DNA of 64,000 bases from Methanosarcinaceae archaeon (lineage in GTDB: Archaea; Halobacteriota; Methanosarcinia; Methanosarcinales; Methanosarcinaceae): positions 1 through 64,000 of the forward strand of contig JAUWQD010000003.1 of NCBI GenBank assembly GCA_030611265.1, in the 5' to 3' direction. Under the pieces are notes generated by a model that worked only from the letters and a program-made list of their open reading frames with translations, searched no databases and had not been told where the DNA came from. The translations under genes and the position numbers were made by a program. This document shows, one piece after another, positions 10,322-21,100 of this stretch. Position 1 is the first letter of the stretch; each line of letters begins with the position of its first letter.

Positions 10322-10573
10322 ATGATAATCCAATATATTCAGGCTGCACTCGAAAATGCCAAATATGAAATAATAGATGATGAAGAACCATATTACGGTG
10401 AAGTGCCAGGACTTGATGGTGTATGGAGTAGCGGCAATACTCTTGAAGAATGCCGTCAGAACCTTGAAGAGGTAATAGATGAGTGGGTAATCATCAGACT
10501 GGCAAAGGGACTACCAATACCACAAATAGGCAGCCATAGCATCAAAACTCCCGGAGAGATGGCAGTTGCCTAA
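10322..10573 (+). CDS. hicB: HicB-family antitoxin
   Basis: An 83-residue protein with the partial RNase-H-like HicB fold: a YYGEVPGLDGVWSSGNTLEECRQNLEEVIDEW core, followed by a PxP segment. HicB neutralises HicA and often represses its own promoter. An upstream in-frame ATG at 10265 exists, but the ATG at 10322 gives the normal family N-terminus (MIIQYI). The stop overlaps the start of hicA. Antitoxin-first order is the less common but known arrangement. Confidence 0.85.
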   Translation: MIIQYIQAALENAKYEIIDDEEPYYGEVPGLDGVWSSGNTLEECRQNLEEVIDEWVIIRLAKGLPIPQIGSHSIKTPGEMAVA

Positions 10574-10784
10574 AATCACACCGGTTAAGTGGACACATTT
10601 TGTTAAACGACTGCGAAATTTTGGATTTGAAGGACCATCATCCGGCGGAAAACACCCATTTATGATTAAAGGTGATTTGGTTTTAACAATCCCAAACCCT
10701 CATAAAGATATTATTAGCGTTGACCTTTTGGTACGAATACTTAAACAAGCCAAAATATCGAGAGAGGAATGGTTAAAAAAATAA
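10566..10784 (+). CDS. hicA: HicA-family mRNA interferase toxin
   Basis: A 72-residue dsRBD-like toxin. It shows the family pattern: KRLRNFGFE near residue 15, then the catalytic GGKHPFM (GSHxxF-type His) and a terminal DLLVRILKQAKISREEW helix. HicA cleaves mRNA. Translation starts at TTG 10566, inside the end of hicB (8-base overlap), so it is coupled to hicB. The module is intact. Confidence 0.85.
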   Translation: MPKITPVKWTHFVKRLRNFGFEGPSSGGKHPFMIKGDLVLTIPNPHKDIISVDLLVRILKQAKISREEWLKK

Positions 10785-10825
10785 ATAATTTTCTCATTAC
10801 TATGACATAATAGAAAATGCGAAAA

Positions 10826-10966
10826 TCATCGAAGCCCTTTCTGTATGGCTTTCTTGGATTCAACAGCATTCCCTTCCGCTTTTACAAATCCAATTATGTC
10901 ATCCATAGTTCTTTTTTTTCGTTGATGCACCAATATGTCATCATCAATATCCTTCAATTTCGTCAT
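10826..10966 (-). CDS. Small charged protein, function unknown
   Basis: A 46-residue reading frame, MTKLKDIDDD...KKAIQKGLR, rich in Lys and Asp and predicted to be helical. Its ATG overlaps the stop of the decayed TatD frame (ATGA at 10963-10966), which would couple the two. It is not a family I recognise. It could be a residual reading frame left by the decay of its neighbour. Confidence 0.35.
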   Translation of the reverse strand: MTKLKDIDDDILVHQRKKRTMDDIIGFVKAEGNAVESKKAIQKGLR

Positions 10967-11525
10967 ATCTCAATCTCAATATCATAAACCTTTTCAGGAT
11001 TCTCCTTGTGCACCTTCCAGAAAATCTCTTCCCCATGCTCCTCAACTAACTTCAACGTGCGCCGCGGTATAGTCTTTGGTCCCAATACCGCGCCCGGTCT
11101 CTCGGGATCATCGATATAATCCGTCTCCATCATAAACCGACTACCTTCCTCAAGTGCAGTCTCGATTGCGCCCTTGCCAGCGATCACACCCGGAAAAATG
11201 CCAAGCCGTTCGCACACATTTACCATCGGGGGCGCGAAGTGCTTCACAACCCTGTGGAGTTTAATGCCGGAACGCTTTGGCGCTCTGTAATGTCCACAAG
11301 TTCGGGCTCGCCCACACTTTCCGTATGCAACTGAACGGCACAATCAATATCCGCAGCAAGAGTGAAACCATATTCCATGATCTCATTGGACGCTGCCCAC
11401 ACCTCATCCGATACCGGATAATGCGGGCGTCCGGTCTTGATGCCAACCGCAGCCCCATCTTTGACCTACTGTGTTGCAAGTTCCAGTCCGCTTTTCATCA
11501 ACTTGACCGCGCGGTCGAGTTCCAT
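10963..11525 (-). pseudogene. Decayed TatD-related metal-dependent hydrolase
   Basis: Two frames join into the C-terminal two thirds of an archaeal TatD-like protein. The first part (from 11525) reads MELDRAVKLMKSGLELATQ, then TAG, then VKDGAAVGIKTGRPHYPVSD. A frameshift near 11275 leads into the second part, which includes ALEEGSRFMMETDYIDDPERP, the usual metal-site ETDYID region. A stop codon, a frameshift and a missing N-terminus mean it cannot make a functional TatD. The intact family consists of TIM-barrel DNases/hydrolases. Sequencing error could explain one lesion but not the N-terminal truncation. Confidence 0.7.
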
Positions 11526-12125
11526 GTTAGTTAACCAAAACCAACGCGGAGCGTATCTGCGTCCATCCGCGTGCATCTGCGGTTAATTCGCAGGCATTCG
11601 GCGCATTCCAAAATCCATACACAAAAAACACACACGCCAAAAACATCAAAAAACCGCAGGCTGAGAAACACCAAAAACTCAGTATCCCAAAACCAATGTT
11701 CACCCTCAACAAGATCCAACAGTTCAAAAAGCGACACGCATTTAAGCGCCTTGAAACCACATTGATGACCATACAATTTCGAACGAAAAAAAATACGTAC
11801 CAAAAAATTGAAACACTTACACAAAACCACCCTCGAAAAAAGACGTTTCGCATCACTTCGAAGCATCATGCGGGAACCGATCGAGAAATCAGATCCTTCC
11901 AAACCCACATATTCGATCAACTCTGCGGCCCTCAGCGCCCTCGGCGGTGAATTTTGTCCCATATTCATTGAAATAACAGGATTTTGGAACCAGTTGAACA
12001 CACCAACCTATAATGCATACACAAAACTACCATAGTGATGCCACATCATATACATACATGGGCACACATTTTCATTTTTTAGCAGTGGGTGATCAAAACC
12101 AACTGAAAAAAATGGCGGTGAGATT
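11526..12125. other. Gene-free stretch with low-complexity remnants
   Basis: Nothing convincing is coded here. The segments GCGTCCATCCGCGTGCATCTG and CCCTCAGCGCCCTCGGCGGTG resemble generic intergenic repeats. A promoter for the next gene probably lies near 12000-12050, where ATA-rich DNA precedes the ATG at 12126. Confidence 0.4.
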
Positions 12126-12758
12126 ATGGAACAACAACATAGTGTGGTAAAAAAGACAAATACAAACAATGAAAGTTCAGTAACAACTAATTTGTTTGAC
12201 ATCCTCGTAAACCTTCAAGATGTCGAATTGACCGAAAATAAAGACCGGACAATGACAACCGACCTATTGGACATAACTATGGACACACACGGTGCGGAAA
12301 TAACTGAAGAACTCATCCAACTGTCCAATCAAAAAAACGACCTGTTTGATATGCTTGTAGACCTGCATGGTGCTGAAATGACAGAAGAACTTATCCACAC
12401 ATGCGGAAAAATGAATGGACTCAATTTTGGAAAACAACTTGGAAAATTTGATAATCCACAATCTGCGATCAAACATGTACATGCGCACATACAATCTCAC
12501 TGTGAAATTAATGCTGACGATGTAAAACCAAACAATAAAAAATATGCAGAAAACATTCATTTTAAAAATGGATTGATAAAACAACTTTTAAGCCACGAAA
12601 AAACAACATCCATAAATCCACTTCACATACGCACACAAGGTTTTATCGAAGGTACACTATCCTTTATGACTGGCATGCAAGTCAATATAGACATAACCAA
12701 TCCAGATAAAGACAAAATACATTTTAAACCTGAAAAAAGTTTTTTCGGACTCCTATAA
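12126..12758 (+). CDS. Hypothetical protein with N-terminal triplicated motif
   Basis: A 210-residue soluble protein not assigned to a family. Residues 20-95 contain three related helical units: NLFDILVNLQDVELTE, DLLDITMDTHGAEITEEL and DLFDMLVDLHGAEMTEEL. The C-terminal part (GFIEGTLSFMTGMQVNIDI) vaguely recalls V4R/hydrocarbon-binding domains, in which a helix and strand cradle a small ligand; I treat that as weak. It stands alone, with no signal peptide or membrane segment. Confidence 0.7.
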   Translation: MEQQHSVVKKTNTNNESSVTTNLFDILVNLQDVELTENKDRTMTTDLLDITMDTHGAEITEELIQLSNQKNDLFDMLVDLHGAEMTEELIHTCGKMNGLNFGKQLGKFDNPQSAIKHVHAHIQSHCEINADDVKPNNKKYAENIHFKNGLIKQLLSHEKTTSINPLHIRTQGFIEGTLSFMTGMQVNIDITNPDKDKIHFKPEKSFFGLL

Positions 12759-13205
12759 TTCACTAGTGTCGAATCAACTTTCCAGTGTAAATTATGAAGA
12801 TAGGTCATATGGTACAATTTCAATTTTCTAAACTCCAAAATGACCGATCGGTTTTTGCACAGTGCCGTCAGCGCACCGATTTAGGAACACACACGGGCAA
12901 ATTATACGTACATGCTGCGTACATGCGGGTGCCGATGTTAAAAAGAAAGTCACAGCAATTGACCTAAACGAAAGAAAATGGAGCATCAGTTCCTGCATAG
13001 GCGGCATATTCCACTGCCACCAAACCCACAACAACTCACAACCCAAACATGCAATTCTCATATCTGCAAATATGACGCCGCTTAAAAACCGTTTTGTATT
13101 TTGCGTTCATGGTGTAGGAACGTGCCGCGCTCTTGCGCGATCGCGTCGTTTTTTGCATCTGTCTTAACCCCTTTCATCCCGCGACATTATGGTGTTGACT
13201 TGACA
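12759..13205. other. Intergenic region with possible gene remnant
   Basis: Short frames at 12809 and 12862 encode fragments such as KKKVTAIDLNERKWSIS but lack plausible starts and composition. I read them as remnants. A GC-rich block near 13113-13150 (GGAACGTGCCGC...) is a weak member of the hairpin repeat family. Confidence 0.3.
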
Positions 13206-15149
13206 CTAGTTCTTAATTTCCTTTTTCAAAATATCCGATGAAAGCGTAAACACAATCCCCAGCATCAACAGCAAACATCCGATCCAAACCAAACTCTCAA
13301 ATGGTTTAACCAAAACATCCAGTTTAATAACATCAGACTGGATCTGATGTGGAACAGAGCCCTGAAACTCGATCTTGGTATTCGAGAGCAGACCATACCT
13401 CATATCAGGACGCGAGATAAAACCGAAATGACTGCTCTTCCAAAAACTTACAGTAGAATGATACACACTGCCGCCATTTACATCCATCTCAACATCAACG
13501 ATCTGTATCCAATCATTATCGACCTGCTCAACCCTGAAATCCAAAAAACGCATACCTATTGGTCCATCCTCTTTGTAGACACCGGTATCATCCAGACCAT
13601 AACTGAAATGATATGTGGTTGCAAAAGAAGTGCTTATAATTGCACCCATAACCACAAAGACAAAACCAATATGGATCAAATTAATACCCGTAAATCGAAG
13701 AGCTATTCTCTTATTCCTCATCCTGACATCTTTGGACATCTTAAATATGATACTTGACACTACAAAGAAAAAAGCAGGCAAGTACGAAAGAACAGAGATC
13801 GAACCCAATATATTCTTCAATAATGAATCTGAAACGAATGTAGCCACAGAATAATCATCATGTGGAACTACAATGCCCAATATCAGGGACATTAACAGAT
13901 AAACTGCACATGCATAAATCAATGTACGGGATTTTATTCTGCCATACAAAAAACAGATACCGGCAAGATAGGTTAAAACAAAAACAAGAGGATAGGAAAG
14001 GATGTTATAAAAATCAGGTAATATAACTGTTTCTTGACCCAAAAAAGCTAAAATGACGTACAAAACCGGACCCCAAAATGATATGAACGCCATTAAGATC
14101 AATATCAAGACAGTGAAATAAAAGGTATTATGCGGTCCAAAAGCGGAACTGATACTACTTGGAGCGTCATCTTTGGGCAAACCGAACCACAACACAAGGA
14201 TCAAGGTATAATCAATTACCAATGCCATAAAGAGAACAAGTATCCACCAGGTGGATGTTCCCGGAAAAGTGTGAACAGATGTGATAAGACCACTTCGTGC
14301 AACCAATGTGATAAAGATCGAACTTAAGAATGCCCCGATACACAAAAACGGAAACATTACCTTGTATTCATACCTGTTGTTAAAACGTATAACTGCATGC
14401 AACACAGCAGTCAATAAAAGCCACATACCCATTGTTGCCGATTGAGTAGGATCCCACTGCCAAAAACCATTCCAGCCAAGTAGACGATTTGCCCAGAGAC
14501 CGCCTGTGACCATGCTTATGCTCAAAAATAACCAACTAAGACGAAGATAGTTTTTTATGTCAGGGATCTTTTCCTGCCTGAGCGTAAGATAAGATAGTGA
14601 TGCAGATGCAGGAATGATGGTAAAGGCATATCCCAAAAAGGCTGTGACAATATGAGGCGGCATCAAAATATCAGCAATTGCCGGACTGATGCTGTTTCCA
14701 AACAATGGCAGGGATGCACCGCTTACAAGAAATATTGACTTAAATGGTGTCATTACAATTGTAAGAACAATTAAAAATGCACATGTTAAAAGAGCATAAC
14801 CATTTGTGAAAAGTTTTTGTCGTGAGTCCAACCCACGTTGCATAATATTAGATAGTACGATCAAAATTGAGAAAAATGCCCATAATAGATATGTGCCTTC
14901 CTGACCTACGATCATGGCACCAAGTCTGTAATATAATGACAGGTCTGCACTGTTGTGCTGCCAGACATAGAATAAACTAAAATCAAGGAATACAAATGCG
15001 TATGTCAATATAAGGACACAAAGGGTCAATGAAGCCGCTGCAACCTTTGCTGCAAGTACACCTAAGTTCGATCTGCCGATGAACATGAGTACTGCACCGG
15101 ATATTGCAGATAAAAGACCGATGTACAGTAAAATGTCACCTATGATCAT
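13206..15149 (-). CDS. ccmF: CcmF-type cytochrome c heme lyase
   Basis: A 647-residue multi-pass membrane protein of the CcmF/CcsA (HemeHandling) superfamily with about 14-15 hydrophobic segments. The tryptophan-rich heme-binding loop appears as NGFWQWDPTQSA near residue 215, with further conserved His in membrane segments. CcmF ligates heme to CXXCH motifs outside the cytoplasmic membrane. Its ATG overlaps the stop of the giant multiheme cytochrome by 4 bases, so the heme lyase is translated directly after its likely substrate. No ccmA/B/C/E is nearby; they must be elsewhere. Confidence 0.88.
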   Translation of the reverse strand: MIIGDILLYIGLLSAISGAVLMFIGRSNLGVLAAKVAAASLTLCVLILTYAFVFLDFSLFYVWQHNSADLSLYYRLGAMIVGQEGTYLLWAFFSILIVLSNIMQRGLDSRQKLFTNGYALLTCAFLIVLTIVMTPFKSIFLVSGASLPLFGNSISPAIADILMPPHIVTAFLGYAFTIIPASASLSYLTLRQEKIPDIKNYLRLSWLFLSISMVTGGLWANRLLGWNGFWQWDPTQSATMGMWLLLTAVLHAVIRFNNRYEYKVMFPFLCIGAFLSSIFITLVARSGLITSVHTFPGTSTWWILVLFMALVIDYTLILVLWFGLPKDDAPSSISSAFGPHNTFYFTVLILILMAFISFWGPVLYVILAFLGQETVILPDFYNILSYPLVFVLTYLAGICFLYGRIKSRTLIYACAVYLLMSLILGIVVPHDDYSVATFVSDSLLKNILGSISVLSYLPAFFFVVSSIIFKMSKDVRMRNKRIALRFTGINLIHIGFVFVVMGAIISTSFATTYHFSYGLDDTGVYKEDGPIGMRFLDFRVEQVDNDWIQIVDVEMDVNGGSVYHSTVSFWKSSHFGFISRPDMRYGLLSNTKIEFQGSVPHQIQSDVIKLDVLVKPFESLVWIGCLLLMLGIVFTLSSDILKKEIKN

Positions 15150-18100
15150 CTAAAACGTCTCCATAACAAGAACAATAACCCTGCAAAACCAAATGCAGGA
15201 ATAATGTCCTTTAACAGAACCTCCGTAGCGGCAACGCCACCTGGTCGTTCTACTGTGAGTACTACAACTTCTGTTTTACTCCATTTTCCGGATGAGTCTT
15301 TTACATGTAAAAAGATCGGGTGTTTATCGTATGACAATTGGGATGTATCTATCACTGCACCAAGAACAGCTGATGAATCATTTGATTTCCCGACAATATA
15401 TTCCAATGGCAAACCATATCCATCTCGACCTATTTCATCGATAAAGTATTCAGCTCGTGTCAATTTCGTGAGCTGTGGTAATACTACAGTAGCCTGCAAA
15501 AGACTTACATCGTTACCATAGACTACATCAGGTTCAATTGTGACACCAAGACGTGGTATGAACTCACTTGTTGCAAGGGTATGGAAACTAATCGAATCGG
15601 CACCGCCATGACAAATTGTACAACTTGGCGCAAAACCATGTGCAGTTCCTGCTGGTGAAAGTCCCTGTGTACCCATATTCGTGGCATTAAATGGTGGCTC
15701 TCCGCCCTGGTATGTGTGGCAATCCTTGCATTCTGTGACATTACCTCCAGTCCAATTCTCCCAGCCAGGATCCTGGACAGTACCCATTGGATAAGTGTCA
15801 TAGTGGAAACTGTTCATTCCTGATGAATTATGACATGATGTACATGTTATTGGAGATTCATTCAAAGCGGACTGTGATATGGTTGACATTGTACCACCAA
15901 TGATCGATGATGAGCTGCTGAATTCCATTAAAGCATCAGTATCATCATGACAATCACCGCATGGTTCGTAAGCTTCTTCGGATACATTACCTACGATATG
16001 AGTCAGTTCATGGAATATATCTGCATCTTCGTTGTGACAGAGTGGACATGTGGAAGTGGTTGTGTTGGATTGACCTATTTTTAATCCTGCATAATGAACA
16101 CTGCCATATTCATTGTGACAATCCTCACATTTGATGCCTTCATAAGGTTGATATTCACGTCCTTCGTGTTCAGGGTGACATTCTGTACATTCGGTGTCGT
16201 ATTTGACAGTACCTCTCAGGTAACTCTTACCAAGAACAGTTGGAGTATGATATTTACTGACACCTTCTGCAGCGTGACATGAATCACAACCCACAACTAC
16301 CTTTATACCGGATCCGTGACGCACTTCTTCGAGTTGTGTGTCAGATTTGTGTGGGAATTTTCCTTCCGTGCTGTGACATGGGAAACAGAATCCCAAAGAT
16401 TCGTTTTGATATTCCCTAACCTCCATATCGGAGTGTAATGTATTGTTGGTTGCATTATGGCAAACCCGACAGGTGTAATCATTGATTTCAAGCGTGTTCG
16501 CTTTACCGTCAGGTGCACCTGGATAGTGTGTGAGTATCGGTGTGAGATTGAACTTTTCAGCCTGCTGTTTGTCAATGTGACATGTTTCACAATCGCGTGT
16601 TATGGTTATTCCCTTGTCATGGAATGTTGTGATACCTTCCCCTGCATGACAGAGTGCACAGTCATTACTTGAATTGTGTTTTGAGACCTGTGGTGCATTG
16701 CCCCAAAGGGTTGCATTGGTCTCATCTCCATGACATACAGCACAATCCGAGGTGTTCAGTAAATTCTTCTTTGCCGAGTAATGTGATGCAGCAGCGATTT
16801 CATTTTGTGGTTTGCTACTGTTTTGTTTGTTTGAATGGCAATCCCAGCAAGTTCCACTTGTTGATATCTCAGCACCCGGATAATGTGAGTATATCGGCTT
16901 TGCACCAAATTTTGAAGATGCATGACAGGTCATGCATGATTTTGGTGTGTGGTTTCCAATATATGGTGTCGGGTGCTCGTCAGGTTCACCACCCGTGCTG
17001 TTTCCATGACAACCCCAGCATGCCTTGTTTGCATCATCGGTGATAAAACTGGTATAGGTTGTGTCGTTGTTAAGATTGACGTGCACGCTTTGTTTGAATT
17101 CATCAAGGTCGAGTAGGATCGGTGCGACTCCATTTCCTGCATGGCAACTGATACAATCAGGACTGTATCCACCAGGTGTGACAGTTGCTGAATGGAAGTT
17201 TTCTGGTTCTTCACCAACTGTTATACTTCCATCGAGTGTGAGATACTTTGCAGATATAGCAGTCTGCAATAACTTGAAGTCTCCATCGACTACTTTTTGA
17301 TCCCCTGCTATGAGATCCACATTGGTCAGTACTACGAATTTAGAATCACCTACAAAGACACTGTCAACTTTTGCACTGAATACATTGATGTCCCTATCAA
17401 GCAGTGTTTCTTCGTGTGTAATGTAATCGGAAGTACTTACGATTTCATCTTCAAGAAGTGTTTCATTTCTGTAGAGTTGCAACCGTGCATTGCTCCTCTC
17501 AATGCTCACATCTGCAACATAGACGCTAAAGCCTTCTCCAAGATCCCAATTATCACCCATAGCAATGGTTTTCTTATCACCATCTGTGAAATTGACAGTC
17601 ATTTCCATTAAGGTTACATTTTCAAGATCCTTGTCAAGCACGTAGTAGTTCATACCATCCGGCATGTTGTTGCGATATTCACTGTCATGGCATGAATAGC
17701 ATTGTTCATTCTGTGTTTCCCTGTGGATATGTGACGAAAGCATGTATCCAGACAGGTCTGCCACATAACTATTCTCTGCCGTGAATAATTGGTCTACTGT
17801 GACATTTATGATAGCAGTATCATCAATTCCAAGTCCGCTAACTTCGTATTTGATGTTACCCCCAAGACCTGCTATATCCTTTTGCACAAGTACCCCGTCT
17901 TTTTTAATTTCAAACATTGCAGCATTTGTTGTTGTTTCAATCAGAGTGATCGTATAATTATCCACAAGTTCCCACGGCTTATCAACTGTGAGAGTCTTTG
18001 TGACGAATGCGAAATCAGTGTTGTTCCTCTGGTCAGGTGCATTGCCCCACCCATCTACGCTTCCATTGTGACACTGGATACAATCTTTAGTATCGAGTGT

Positions 18101-21100
18101 GACCCTTGGTGCATAGTGAGATGATCCCATTGCAGTTGCACTTGAAAGTTTACTTTCATGGCACAATATACAACTGGCATCTGTTGGAACATTGCTCTGC
18201 TGTGGCAAGTGCTTGAAAACCAATGGTGTTATGCCAAAACCGGTGATATGGCAGTCATCACAATCTTTTGCCATCATGATTCCATGTTTCATGGTCACAT
18301 TGATCGTTACAGTGAATGGTGCATCCCCTGTGATATCCCGTACCACAGCACTCCAGTTACCAGCTTGTGGTGAACTGATGTTTATCGAATTGCCACTATA
18401 GTTTGTTCCATTTGGTGAATGCAATGTCAGACCAAGTGTACTATCTCCTTCCCAAACAAGTGTAGCATTCAGGGATGTGATATTAGATATCATCGTGAAG
18501 TTGTATGCAAGTGATTCCTGATTGACTATTATGCCTTTGAATTCCTGTCTTGGTGTGTGACAATCTGCACAGTTAACGGCAGAATGAACTGATACTGTAT
18601 ATTCGCTGGATGTGACTCTCTTATCAGTCAAACCATCGTGACAACCAAGACATTCGCTTGAGTCACCACTTATTGACGGTACTTCCAAACTTGCATCGTG
18701 GATCTTACCTGCACCGTGACAGGAACTACAGTTGTCACCATGAGTTGTGGTCTTGGTAATGATGCTGGCGTTGTGGAAGATCGAATTGGAATTGCCATGG
18801 CATGCGAGACAGTAATCGGTACTGTTGATGTTATTCCTGTATTGACTGATGATTGTGTAGTTCTTGCCGTAGTGGGAAACTAAATGAGTACCGTTCTTAT
18901 CGGTTGGAGCACCACTGACTTTCATCTCTGTAAGGTTGTGACACTGGATACATGAACTGGCATTATCTGTGGCATTGGTTGCCTGAATATCAATGCCGTT
19001 GATGAAGTGTTCCTCAACACTGACGCTTTGGTTAAGTGTGGTGTTACCGTGACAATAGACATTGTCATAACATGTTCGAACTGCTGTAAGGTTAGAAAGG
19101 TGAATATCGGGTTGAGTTCCGTTACCGTGACATGACCAACATGCTTTGCTGGAATTGTAAACTAGAATTGTACTGTTGGTAGCTTCACTGTTCAGGTTGA
19201 TGTGAATACTATCGTTGAAAAGAGTGAAGTTAATGAATTTATTGATACCTGCATTTCTGTGACAATAAAGACAATCGGGCCCTGTTGCATCAGGCGATAA
19301 TTTTTCAGCATGGAAATCTACTGGAGTTTGACCATCAGTTGTGTGGCAAATGTAACATCCATCATCGGCAAAATAATTCGTGAAGTTTCCGTGGTTATTC
19401 TGTGTGGCATTTCCCCATATCGTTGCATTTTGTGTGGAGTTATGGCACATACCGCAATTAGAAGTATCAAATAGCGGATTTGTAATCCCGATAACTTCAC
19501 CCTGTGATCTACTCAAACCATAATGGGACACATTAGAAAATATCGTATTCCCCAATACCATTTCTGAAGTATCATTAAAATATGGATCAATGCTGTTGAC
19601 GTGGCAGTCAACACATCCGCCCGCTCCACTTATATTGGTTTTCACAGTTGAAGAGTTGGAATAGTGTGCATATATTCGTGGTGGGAGTTTGTTTGGTGGA
19701 TAACTGGCCGCCAGCCATGAGTCCCCGTCATGGGTAGCATCGACCCATTCACTGCTTCTGCCATGACAATCTTCGCATGTCCAAGGTTTCATGCTCGGAT
19801 CCGATACTCCATTACGATCCCCCATACCTTCCGGTTCATGCCCATCACTCTGGTGACAACCCCAGCACGGTTTTGATCTTGGATCGATACCAGGGACCAG
19901 TTCTATGGTATTGTTGCCCATATTTCCGTGTATGCCCTGGGCGATCGAGGTTACATTGACCAGAGATTGTATGTGGTATATACTGTTTACATCATGACAG
20001 TCCACGCAGTTCGGACCTCCGCCCGAGTATACAGAGCTATTGTGAAAATGTGCAATGCTGTTTTCATTGACAATACCAACATAATCCGGAAGCACATGAC
20101 AGTAAGTGTAACACTCCGAAATATTGGTAGTATCTGCCCCGTACATATTCCCGCTTACATTCATGGCATTGCCCCAGATAGCACCGTTTGTTGAGTTTGC
20201 GTGGCAGAATAAACAATCAGAAGTATTGACCAGCGGGTTTGCAATATCATAATCTTCACCCTGCGATCTGCTCAATCCATAGTGTGCGACATCGCCCGTG
20301 GTTGTTCTGCCTGTGAAATCCTGAAAACCACCTGTATATTTCCATACAGTTAGTGCTCCGATCGCTGAATCCGGAAGTCTGCTGGGATTGTGACAGTCAG
20401 CACATGAACCATTGGTTCCAACATTTGTCTGGATGTATACCGACCCTGCACCCTTGGTAGTAGGACCATGGTTATCGATTGCTGCAACAACCCCCTCCGT
20501 ATGCGGGGGCTGGCCACTAACGGGTCCGTGACATTTAGGACACCTATATGGAGCCAGTGTTCTATCCGGATGAAATCCTGGATATGGGGGTGTGCCATTA
20601 GTACTGTGACATGACCAGCAAATCGCATTATCGGTGGAAATATTCGAGGCATTATAGCCGCGCTCTGTACCCCACTCAGTCCAGTTCATGCCGGTTCCCT
20701 GAAGTTCACCACCATTGCGGAAATCCAAGCTTAAGTTGGTATGCATGGCAAGCTTAAGTGCAGATACATTCAAAATTTTACGGATTGCATCAGGATCACT
20801 GCTGTCATGACACCCCACGCAATCCGGACCACCTGCGGATTCGTAGTTTATAAATTCTCGATATACAAATTGTTTAGGAAGTTTTAGATGACATCCGCCA
20901 CAGGTTGATTGATCAAAACCCCCGGCTTGATTCAATGTTGAATTATCCCAATCAGCAGGATTATCCAACATAATCTGATTCGTGTAGTCCCCATAAGGAT
21001 AAAGACTGCCTGGAGCCGTAATATTTGTAATATAAGTCCAATCTAAACTTGGGCGTGTCACTGCTGGATTATTAGAACCGTGAGGATTGTGGCAATATTT

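Noticed and set aside
12862-13167. 101-residue plus-strand frame before ccmF
   Set aside because: No good start, includes a GC hairpin repeat at its end; at most a remnant.
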